NCBI GenBank assembly: GCA_964403795.1
Contig: CAYOHP010000057.1
Span: 1-36,864 of the forward strand
Length of the DNA: 36,864 bases
Source of the DNA: CAYOHP01 sp964403795 [NCBI: uncultured bacterium]
GTDB lineage: Bacteria; Muiribacteriota; UBA6191; CAZXTJ01
Reading direction: 5' to 3'
Every line of letters begins with the position of its first letter. The first letter of the stretch is position 1. Made by a program: the position numbers and the translations under genes. The notes beneath the pieces are model-generated. The model was not told where the DNA came from. It saw nothing but the letters and a program-made list of their open reading frames with translations, and did not search any database. This document shows positions 8,847-14,926 of the stretch, one piece after another.

Positions 8847-9613
8847 AGCTCGGGATGAAGCTCACGATCGCCATCTTCCTCGCCTTCCTGGTGGGCCTGG
8901 GTGCCGGGGGGGCGTGGCTCCGCTACATGGCCGGGACCCGGGTGCGGGACGAGGCCCGCGGCGAGGCCCATCGGGCCCTGGCCGGCCTGGCGCCGCTCCT
9001 GGCGGTCCCGGTGGCGAGCGGGGACCGCAGCGTGTGCATGGCCCTCCTCGAGGTGGCCGCCGCCGGTCTCCCGGGCGCCACCCGGGTGGAGGCCGTCGAC
9101 CGGACCGGAACCCGGCTGGCCTCGATCGGGAGTCCGCCCCCGCCCGGCGAACTGCTCGACCATTTCTACCAGCCGCTCCATGCCTCCGATGGTTCTCTGG
9201 TCGGGACCCTGGAGGCCCTGGTGGGGACGGAAGGTCTGGAAGCCCGGATCTCGGCCCGGGTGCGGCCGGGCGGCACCGCCCTGTTCGTGTCCCTGATGGT
9301 GACCTGGATCCTGGCCGAGGTGCTGGCCGCGGTGATCGTGCTCTCGCCGATCAAGAAGGTGCACCGGGCGTTGCGGAGGGCGGTGCGACGGGGCGGGCCG
9401 GTGGATCTCCGGTGGCTCCGCGAGGAGCTGCGGGTGGGCGGTTCCGACGAGCTCGAGGAGATGGTCGCCGACACCCTGGCGCTGGTCGAGGCGGGGAAGG
9501 CCCCCGGCTCCGAGGCGGCGACCCCGACCTCGACCCAGGTCGAGGAGAACGGGAGCCGGCCCCCCTCGCACCCCGGCCGCCGCCTGCGCTCGGTGCCTCC
9601 GACAGGCTCCTAG
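8843..9613 (+). CDS. Membrane protein with extracytoplasmic sensor and HAMP-like segment, no output domain
   Basis: A 256-residue protein starting at a GTG that overlaps the previous stop. It has a membrane helix at residues about 6-26, an extracytoplasmic domain of about 115 residues and a second membrane helix at about 145-168. The second helix runs into a HAMP-like amphipathic stretch (LSPIKKVHRALRRAVRRG, then a second helix DELEEMVADTLALVEAG, to residue about 217). The extracytoplasmic part contains VEAVDRTGTRLASIGSP and a later GSLVGTLEALVG strand, reminiscent of a small PAS/Cache-like fold. The C-terminal 40 residues are Pro/Ser-rich and disordered; there is no kinase, methyl-accepting or cyclase domain. 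It could be a receptor that signals through a partner encoded elsewhere, or a membrane scaffold for the two coupled hydrolases. HAMP and Cache assignments are by pattern. Confidence 0.72.
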   Translation: MKLGMKLTIAIFLAFLVGLGAGGAWLRYMAGTRVRDEARGEAHRALAGLAPLLAVPVASGDRSVCMALLEVAAAGLPGATRVEAVDRTGTRLASIGSPPPPGELLDHFYQPLHASDGSLVGTLEALVGTEGLEARISARVRPGGTALFVSLMVTWILAEVLAAVIVLSPIKKVHRALRRAVRRGGPVDLRWLREELRVGGSDELEEMVADTLALVEAGKAPGSEAATPTSTQVEENGSRPPSHPGRRLRSVPPTGS

Positions 9614-9631
9614 CGATCGGGACCTCGCGGC

Positions 9632-10402
9632 CTACCAGCCCAGGGGGCGGATCTTCAGGACAGGCTTGGGTTCGGGCCCGCTCTCGGGAAGGGTCAGCTC
9701 CCCGAAGGTGGTGTGGTATCCGGGGGCGGTGAGCAGCACCTCGTAGGCCCGCTCCCGGGCCCGGATCCCGTGGAGCAGGAACCAGCCTTCCTCGTCGGCC
9801 AGCGACCGGAGGTCGAGCTCGGGGATCGACACCTCGACCTTGCCGACCGGCTTCGCCGTCACCTCGTCGACGACCTGTCCGATCACCTTGCGGTAGACGG
9901 CGCCGGTCGGTGCGGGGGGACGGGCGGGTCCGCCCGGGAAACCCTCGGGGCGCACCGTCGGCAGCGGGATCGCAGGCCCGGTCTCGATCGGGGCGATGTC
10001 GGGCGCGGTGAGCGCGGTGGGGGGCGGTGGAGGCGGCTTGGCGGGGGGACCGTCGGGAGCGGGCGCCCGCGAGGTGGGGGTGGTCGCGGCCGACGACGGC
10101 GCCGAGGTCGGGTGGGCGCCGGGAGCCGAGGAGGAGGTCGACGGGTGCCGGGTGGCGTTGGGCGAGGGTGAGAAGGGCGAGGGGCGGGAAGGCGGGGAGC
10201 CGGGCTCCGGGATCGGGATCAGGACCGGGGGGGCGAGCCGCGGCCCCGGCTGGCCGGGTTCCGGGCTCCCCGGCATGCCCTCGGCCCCGGGCGGCGCCGA
10301 GAAGGGGGAAGGACGCGCCGGGGTCGAGCCTCCCCGCCGGACCGGGGCGAGCAGGAGCGGGAGGAGCAGGATCGAATAGAGCCTGCCCCGCGGTCCCTTC
10401 AT
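9632..10402 (-). CDS. Exported Pro-rich protein with C-terminal carboxypeptidase-regulatory-like domain
   Basis: A 256-residue protein. A signal-type N-terminus (LYSILLLPLLLAPV, residues about 8-21) is followed by about 145 residues of Pro/Ser/Thr/Ala-rich, presumably disordered sequence including a run of Pro at ~124-129. The last 90 residues begin YRKVIGQVVDEVTAKPVGKV and continue with DEEGWFLLHGI and YEVLLTAPGYHTTFGELTL. That order (G-x-V-x-D, PV-x-x-V, D-x-x-G-x-F, Y-x-V-x-x-x-A-x-G-Y) matches the CarboxypepD_reg/transthyretin-like beta-sandwich found as an appendage in secreted and envelope proteins. It is the last gene of a three-gene operon; its ATG overlaps the stop of the SPFH gene (ATGA). 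The protein may sit in the envelope above the SPFH assembly, but a physical link is inference. Confidence 0.75.
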   Translation of the reverse strand: MKGPRGRLYSILLLPLLLAPVRRGGSTPARPSPFSAPPGAEGMPGSPEPGQPGPRLAPPVLIPIPEPGSPPSRPSPFSPSPNATRHPSTSSSAPGAHPTSAPSSAATTPTSRAPAPDGPPAKPPPPPPTALTAPDIAPIETGPAIPLPTVRPEGFPGGPARPPAPTGAVYRKVIGQVVDEVTAKPVGKVEVSIPELDLRSLADEEGWFLLHGIRARERAYEVLLTAPGYHTTFGELTLPESGPEPKPVLKIRPLGW

Positions 10403-11538
10403 GCGCCGACCCGGGTGCCGCACTCGTTGCAGAACTTCGCCCCCGGGGAGAGCGGTACCCCGCAGCAGACCGGCGCTGCGGCCTGCAGCTTCGCCCCGCA
10501 GTGGTTGCAGAACTTCCCGCTGGCGGGCTGTCCGCACGCCGGGCAGGACGAGGCGGGGGGTGGTGCGACCACCATGGTGGCGCCGCACTCGTTGCAGAAC
10601 TTCCCGGTGCCCGGCACACCGCACTTGGGGCACGGCCGCCCCGCCGCCGGACCGGGGGGAGGGGGAGCGAAGCCAGGGGCCATGCCCGGATGCGGCGGGG
10701 GAGCGAAGGCCTGGGCCATCATCCCCCCGACCCCGAGTCCCATGCCCATCTGGGCACCCATGGCACCCACGCCCCCGCCCTTGGCGAAGTGCTGCATGTT
10801 CTCGGCGGCCTGGAACTGCATGTAGCGGTTCATGTCGCCGACCACCGCCATCGAGGCCCGCTTGTCCATCATCTTCTGGACTTCCTCGGGAGGGGTGATG
10901 GCCCCGAGCACCAGGTCGGTGCACTCGATCCCGAGCTTCCCGAAGGAGTCGGCGACCTTGGCGCGGAGTCCGGCCGCGATCTCGTTGTAGTGACGGGGCA
11001 GATCGAGGATGGTGGTCAGGGTCTCGCCCAGCAGGTCGTTCAGGCGCTGGACGATCAGGTCCTTCAGGTAGGCCTCGACCTCGCGGGTGGCGACGTAGCC
11101 CTGGGTCCCCACGATCTCGGCGATGAAGACCCGAGGGTCCTTGATCTTGATCGAGAACTTCCCGAAGGCCCGGAGCCTCACCATCATGAGTTCCTGGTCG
11201 CGGAACACGATCGGTTCCTTGGTGCCCCACTTCAGGTTGGTGAAGGTCTTCAGGCTGCAGTAGTAGACGTAGGCCTGGAAGGGGCTCTGGAAGCCGAACG
11301 GCAGCGAGAGCAGCTTGGTCAGGATGGGGATGTTCTGGGTCGAGAGGGTGTGCCGGCCCGGTCCGAAGGTGTCGAGCGCGGCCCCGTCCCGGAAGAAGAC
11401 CGCGGCCTGGCCTTCGTTCACGACGAGCTGGGCCCCCGACTTGATGTCGGCCGGCCCCTCGGCCGGGATCCGGGCCACCATGTTCTCGCCGGTGGGGTCC
11501 TGGAACTGGAGGATCTCGAGGAAGATACCCATGGTCAT
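10399..11538 (-). CDS. SPFH-domain protein with three C-terminal zinc ribbons (YdjI-like)
   Basis: A 379-residue cytosolic or membrane-associated protein. Residues about 25-250 form an SPFH (stomatin/prohibitin/flotillin/HflK) type domain, visible in LVVNEGQAAVFFRDG, FGPGRHTLSTQNIP, the VFRDQELMMVRLRAFGKFSI strands and the helix EVQKMMDKRASMAVVGDMNR. A Met/Gly/Pro-rich hinge (about 253-300) leads to three zinc-ribbon units: C303/C306 with C315/C318, C332/C335 with C344/C347, and a third with C370/C373 but only C358-C359 at its first half. The architecture matches the virion-core-like YdjI group. In Bacillus subtilis the YdjGHI proteins help recruit PspA to stressed membrane. ATG 11538 is chosen for the GGGAG six bases upstream and the ATGA overlap with the preceding gene; a second ATG lies at 11532. 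Confidence 0.85.
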   Translation of the reverse strand: MTMGIFLEILQFQDPTGENMVARIPAEGPADIKSGAQLVVNEGQAAVFFRDGAALDTFGPGRHTLSTQNIPILTKLLSLPFGFQSPFQAYVYYCSLKTFTNLKWGTKEPIVFRDQELMMVRLRAFGKFSIKIKDPRVFIAEIVGTQGYVATREVEAYLKDLIVQRLNDLLGETLTTILDLPRHYNEIAAGLRAKVADSFGKLGIECTDLVLGAITPPEEVQKMMDKRASMAVVGDMNRYMQFQAAENMQHFAKGGGVGAMGAQMGMGLGVGGMMAQAFAPPPHPGMAPGFAPPPPGPAAGRPCPKCGVPGTGKFCNECGATMVVAPPPASSCPACGQPASGKFCNHCGAKLQAAAPVCCGVPLSPGAKFCNECGTRVGA

Positions 11539-12062
11539 GCAACTCCCGTGATCATGTCCTTGCGGCGGGAGAAGGCCTGGTCGAGCTCTCCCGTCGCCTT
11601 CTGGATCTCCTTCAACTGCTTCTTGATCGCCGCGTCCTCGCCTTCGGGATCGAGGGCCTCGCAGGCCTTGCCGATGGCGTCCACCTGGTCGAGCAGCTGC
11701 CGGTCGACCTCGTAGAGGGTGGCGAGCTCGCGCTCCCCGATCTTCACGGTGGCGAAGAACCCGGACTCGCCGAGGTCGGCGTTCTTCACCCGGCTGGCCA
11801 CCCGCTGCAACTCGTTCTGCGCCTTCTCGCCCTGCTCGAGATGGGCGAAGCGGTTCCCGTCGGTCCAGGTCTCCTGGGCGGCACGTACCCGCTCGCGGGC
11901 CTGGTCGAGCAGCCGGACCAGGTAGTCCCGCTGCAGCCGGTCGGCCGAGCGTCGATGTTCCTTCTTCAGGTACCCCTGGAACCCCGGGATCACGCTGAGG
12001 ATCTCCTCGAACGCGCTCCGGTTCGACGCCGCCTTGCGGTAGGGATCGCCGAGTTCGGACAT
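11535..12062 (-). CDS. Helical coiled-coil protein, first gene of the SPFH operon
   Basis: A 175-residue, nearly all-helical, charged protein without signal peptide or membrane segment. A conserved-looking N-terminal block, VIPGFQGYLKKEHRRSADRL, is followed by long heptad-rich helices (RLLDQARERVRAAQ; QGEKAQNELQRVASRV) and a C-terminal helix pair ending in RRKDMITGVA. A central segment GFFATVKIGERELATLYEVD breaks the helices. I do not recognise a named family. It is similar in size and character, but not in motif, to PspA/IM30 proteins. It is coupled to the SPFH/zinc-ribbon gene by an ATGA overlap, so it is likely an interaction partner of that protein. ATG 12062 is preceded by a purine-rich AAGGAAGGAAGG stretch, a strong ribosome-binding site. 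Confidence 0.8.
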   Translation of the reverse strand: MSELGDPYRKAASNRSAFEEILSVIPGFQGYLKKEHRRSADRLQRDYLVRLLDQARERVRAAQETWTDGNRFAHLEQGEKAQNELQRVASRVKNADLGESGFFATVKIGERELATLYEVDRQLLDQVDAIGKACEALDPEGEDAAIKKQLKEIQKATGELDQAFSRRKDMITGVA

Positions 12063-12167
12063 GGCCCTTCCTTCCTTGCACGTCCATGCGCCCCGACCCG
12101 GGTTGCCGGTCGCCGGGGCAGAAGGCTCGGCGCAACAAGAGGATTGCCGGGTGCTGCGGCGCCGGGA

Positions 12168-12187
12168 GGTGGGGCCCGGGCTCCACC
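12168..12187. promoter_or_regulatory. Near-perfect 20-base palindrome, possible operator
   Basis: GGTGGGGCCC is followed directly by GGGCTCCACC, a 10+10 inverted repeat with one mismatch (the reverse complement would be GGGCCCCACC). It lies in the divergent region about 106 bases from the start of the SPFH operon and 189 bases from the start at 12376. The absence of a loop favours a DNA-binding site rather than an RNA hairpin. In DNA this GC-rich, chance is a real alternative. Confidence 0.3.
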
Positions 12188-12248
12188 CCGCGGCAGCGTA
12201 CCCGAGCCCTCGCGGAGGGACAACGGGGAAGCGCCCGGATCCCGGACA

Positions 12249-12294
12249 CTTGCGAGACTCCCGGTCCTTGCAGCGACGATCGCTCCTTGCGAGA
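12249..12294. repeat. Short spaced direct repeats CTTGC(A)GCGA / CTTGCGAGA
   Basis: CTTGCGAGA occurs at 12249-12257 and again at 12286-12294, with a related CTTGCAGCGA at 12267-12276. The starts are 18 and 19 bases apart, close to two helical turns. This spacing would suit a regulator binding in tandem or repeated TTGC-type promoter elements upstream of the gene at 12376. Confidence 0.35.
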
Positions 12295-12375
12295 GGGTCG
12301 CCAACCCGCTCTCCGTGTGGATTTCTCGGACGGGCACGGCTCGTGCGTAGAGAGCCTCCGGGGAAGGGAACGGGA

Positions 12376-12720
12376 ATGGAAACCAGTGCTTCGAAGCGCC
12401 AGGGCCTCCGGCGGATCCTGGCGGTACTCCTCGGACTCGGTTCGCTCGGGGACAACGCGTGCATGGCCAACGGCGCCCAGGCAGCGGGGGTGCAGGCGGC
12501 CCAGACCCCTCAAGGGGCGATCCGCTCGAATCCGCCGCCCACCAACCTGGTCACCAATCCCGGGCCGACCGCAGCCCAGCGCCAGCTGAACGCCGCCTGG
12601 ACCCTGTTCGACCAGAAGAAGACCGGGACCGTCTACGAGGGCATCACCCGGGCCGACGCTCCGGCCGGGTTCGTGCCCCCGACCTTGAACAACCCGAACT
12701 GGATCCCCGGCGAGACCTGA
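12376..12720 (+). CDS. Small exported protein of unknown function
   Basis: A 114-residue protein that I do not recognise. It begins with basic residues and a hydrophobic stretch (RRILAVLLGLGSLG, residues about 12-25) followed by DNACMANGAQA, consistent with a cleaved signal peptide near residue 36; the Cys at residue 29 has Asp-Asn-Ala before it, a poor lipobox. The mature part is Pro/Asn/Thr-rich (PPPTNLVTNPGPTAAQRQL), then has one helix with AAWTLFDQKKTGTVYEGI and a Pro/Asn-rich tail. DQKKTGTVYEGI faintly recalls a calcium-binding EF-hand (D-x-x-x-x-G-x-I/V) but lacks enough acidic ligands. ATG 12376 follows a GGGGAAGGGAACGGG purine tract. The next gene is convergent only 12 bases beyond the stop. 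Confidence 0.7.
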   Translation: METSASKRQGLRRILAVLLGLGSLGDNACMANGAQAAGVQAAQTPQGAIRSNPPPTNLVTNPGPTAAQRQLNAAWTLFDQKKTGTVYEGITRADAPAGFVPPTLNNPNWIPGET

Positions 12721-12732
12721 GGGAAGCCTGTC

Positions 12733-14100
12733 CTACTCCTCGGCGACGGCCTGCTTGATGAGGTCGTCCAGCTCCCGGCAGGCGGCGGCCTCGTCCCGTT
12801 TGAACTCGCTGCGGAGCTGGACGAGCTTCCCGTAGGTGAAGAGGTTGCGCCGCTTGGCGGGGGGCAGGGCAAGGACCCAGGTCTTGAGCGTCCCCCAACG
12901 ATCCAGGAAGTTCTCCTTGTCGGTCGGGGGGGCGCCCTTGAGCGAGCCGATGGTCCCGCCGGCGCCGGCGGCCGGCTTGGCGGTCGCCGAGGGAGTGGCC
13001 CCCGGAGTGGCCGGGGTGGAGGTCGCGGGCCTGGCGGTCGGCGGCGGCCGGGACGTGGTTGCGGGGGTGGTGGGAGGCGGGAGGGTGCCAGTACTCCCGC
13101 CCATCGAGGTGAACACCGCCCCGATCAGCACCACCAACCCCAGCGCCGCCGCACCCAGGGTCCGGGCGCCGCCGGGGATGGTCTCGAGCGGGCTCAGGTA
13201 GGGGAGCTCGGAGGCGCTCACGTCGCCCTTCTGCACCCGACGGCGCTTCTGTTCCTTCTTCCTGGCGAGTGCCGCCTCGAGCATCTCCTGGGGGATGACC
13301 ATGGAGGAGACGCTCTTCTCGAGTTCGGCCCGGACCCGCTGCTTGGCGAGGACCCGCTCCAGCCCCTGGGCCAGGTCGGCGGGCCGGGCCATCGCCTGCG
13401 AGGGATCGACGGGCAGTGCCCGCTCCATCACCTCGAAGGCGCCGTCGATCATCCCCGGGACGTTCACGGCGGCGGTGGCGGTCCCGGCCGGTGGCTCGGC
13501 CAGCGGGGCGGTGCCCGAGACCATCTGGTGGACCAGTCCCGCCAGCCGGAAGAGGTCGGCCGCCTTCCCGTGGTACCCGGGCGGGAGGGCTGGACCCTCG
13601 GCGCCGAACTCCCGGGGACTGGGCTCGATGATCGGGACCCAGCCGAAGTAGGCGAAGTGGCGCTTGCGGTCCCAGAGCACGGTGTCGGGGCCGATGGCGC
13701 CATGGGCGATCCCGCCCTCGTGCAGGGCGTCGAGGCCGCGGGCGAGGTCGATCGCCAACTGGAGCCGGACCGCTTCGTCGAGCATGTCGAGGTCGCGGAG
13801 CGCGAAGGCCTCGGCGATCGTGATGGAGTCCCGGGGCGAGGTCGTGTAGTAGCCCTTCTCCATCACGATGTTGAAGTCGAGCACTGCCATCAGGGTGGGG
13901 TGGTCGACGGCCGCGATCCGCATCAACCGTTGGAGGAAGGCCTGTTCGTGGGGACTGTCGCGGGGGAGCCGGTTGCCGTAGGCGCGGAGCTCGACCGGGC
14001 GCTCGAGCGCGACTTCGACCGCCTCGAAGACCGACCAGGCTCCCCGCGTGCCCAGCTTCGAGACGATGCGGAATTTTCCGAACGCGACCATCTCCGACAT
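12733..14100 (-). CDS. Membrane-anchored Ser/Thr pseudokinase
   Basis: A 455-residue protein with a bacterial Ser/Thr-kinase fold (residues about 6-255) and no catalytic residues. The glycine loop survives as LGTRGAWSVFEA (17-28). The VAIK lysine is Arg39 (VELR). The HRDxKxxN loop reads HGAIGPDT (133-140), so Asp, Lys and Asn are all lost, and DFG reads YFG (151-153). The structural Asp in the KAADLFRLAGLV helix (D182) and the fold-typical flanking helices are kept. A basic segment (KKEQKRRRVQK, 281-291) precedes one membrane helix at about 314-331. A Pro/Thr-rich linker (336-380) and a small helical extracytoplasmic domain ending in CRELDDLIKQAVAEE follow. ATG 14100 has GGAGG 12 bases upstream; the frame is open further upstream without kinase similarity. 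Such proteins usually act as scaffolds or allosteric partners. Confidence 0.85.
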   Translation of the reverse strand: MSEMVAFGKFRIVSKLGTRGAWSVFEAVEVALERPVELRAYGNRLPRDSPHEQAFLQRLMRIAAVDHPTLMAVLDFNIVMEKGYYTTSPRDSITIAEAFALRDLDMLDEAVRLQLAIDLARGLDALHEGGIAHGAIGPDTVLWDRKRHFAYFGWVPIIEPSPREFGAEGPALPPGYHGKAADLFRLAGLVHQMVSGTAPLAEPPAGTATAAVNVPGMIDGAFEVMERALPVDPSQAMARPADLAQGLERVLAKQRVRAELEKSVSSMVIPQEMLEAALARKKEQKRRRVQKGDVSASELPYLSPLETIPGGARTLGAAALGLVVLIGAVFTSMGGSTGTLPPPTTPATTSRPPPTARPATSTPATPGATPSATAKPAAGAGGTIGSLKGAPPTDKENFLDRWGTLKTWVLALPPAKRRNLFTYGKLVQLRSEFKRDEAAACRELDDLIKQAVAEE

Positions 14101-14279
14101 GGGTCGCTCGTGCCTCCGCCGATCCCCCGCCCGAAGCGTCGCCCCTCCGGGCCCCCGAATCAAGTGGACCGGCCGGGCCATGGCCCCGAGCGAGGATTCC
14201 GCCTCGGCGAAGGGGAACGTCCTGGGAGGTCGTCGCCCCAGGGTCCTCACCCCGGTTTGATCGCACCCTGGTCCCCGGC

Positions 14280-14285
14280 TACCCT
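14280..14285 (+). promoter_or_regulatory. Candidate -10 hexamer TACCCT
   Basis: A TA-containing hexamer of the TAYCNT type 23 bases before the ATG at 14309, upstream of the GAGGAGGAAG ribosome-binding site. No -35 box is clear. Confidence 0.3.
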
Positions 14286-14308
14286 GGGGAGGCAGGCGAG
14301 GAGGAAGC

Positions 14309-14926
14309 ATGTTCCCGAGTTCGCGGCTCATCCGGTGGTTCCATCAGCTCGACGACCAGGCCGAGAAGGCCCTGAAGTGGCTGTGGAGGCACCGCAAGCT
14401 GGTCGGGGCGGTGTTGGCCGTGGCGGTGGCAGCCTGGGCGATCGGGGCCACCGACGATTCCGAGCCCCCGCCCGACGAGGCCCGGGCAGCCCTGGTCGAG
14501 AGCGCCGGCGAGGTCCTCGGGATCGACCAGGTCGTGAACCGGCTCTGGGTCGACCGGGTCCCCAAGAGCAAGGACGACAAGGTCCGCATGTACTTCCTGC
14601 TCCAGAAGAAGGGCGCCCATCCCCTGGGCGTGCACATCACCTTCCACTCGCTGACCTGGCGGGTGCAGGAGTTCTTCTTCTGGAAGGCCGACAAGAACAA
14701 CCTCGAGCTCCAGTTCTTCGATCCCGAGGTCACCGCCAAGACCTGCGGGAAGCTCGAACCGGTCAAGGGCGACGAGCACGTGGACATGCGCCTCACGCTC
14801 GGCAACGACCCCCAGACCAAGGGCGCGAAGTACACGTACTTCCGTCTCAAGGAACGGGGCGCCGCGGGCAGCCTTCCCCCGGTCGATCAACTCGCCGCCA
14901 TGCTCGAGAGCCTGCCGGTACCCTGA
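14309..14926 (+). CDS. Single-pass membrane protein of unknown function
   Basis: A 205-residue protein not assignable to a known family. A short amphipathic, basic N-terminus rich in Trp (WFHQ, KWLWRHRK) leads to one membrane helix at about residues 31-46. The remaining 155 residues are probably outside the cytoplasmic membrane. They start with an acidic stretch (TDDSEPPPDEARA) and contain a beta-rich domain with KVRMYFLLQKKGAHPLGVHI, a FHSLTWRVQEFFFWK segment and KYTYFRLKERG. ATG 14309 is preceded by GAGGAGGAAG. The stop at 14924-14926 is followed directly by the ATG of the FHA-GAF-AAA gene with no gap, so the two are surely co-translated. It lies divergent from the pseudokinase, also single-pass, and could be its membrane partner; that is inference. 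Confidence 0.8.
   Translation: MFPSSRLIRWFHQLDDQAEKALKWLWRHRKLVGAVLAVAVAAWAIGATDDSEPPPDEARAALVESAGEVLGIDQVVNRLWVDRVPKSKDDKVRMYFLLQKKGAHPLGVHITFHSLTWRVQEFFFWKADKNNLELQFFDPEVTAKTCGKLEPVKGDEHVDMRLTLGNDPQTKGAKYTYFRLKERGAAGSLPPVDQLAAMLESLPVP

Larger units (their letters stand above)
12063..12375. other. Divergent intergenic region between SPFH operon and small exported protein
   Basis: These 313 bases hold no convincing gene. Seen here are the ribosome-binding purine tracts at both edges, a near-perfect 20-base palindrome at 12168-12187, and three spaced copies of a CTTGC-containing sequence between 12249 and 12294. Promoters for both directions must lie here. A clear -10/-35 pair is not visible on either strand; TAGAGA at about 12346 is the only TA-containing candidate near the plus-strand gene. 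Confidence 0.5.

Noticed and set aside
12460-12465. Possible lipoprotein Cys in the small exported protein
   Set aside because: The preceding residues are Asp-Asn-Ala rather than the Leu-Ala/Ser-Gly/Ala type, so a normal signal peptide is more likely.
12606-12645. EF-hand-like DQKKTGTVYEGI in the small exported protein
   Set aside because: Too few acidic ligand positions for calcium binding; only the Gly and hydrophobic spacing agree.
14238-14271. Inverted repeat CCAGGGT...ACCCTGG before the gene at 14309
   Set aside because: Seven pairs with a 20-base loop in such GC-rich DNA is expected by chance, and its position relative to the promoter is not distinctive.
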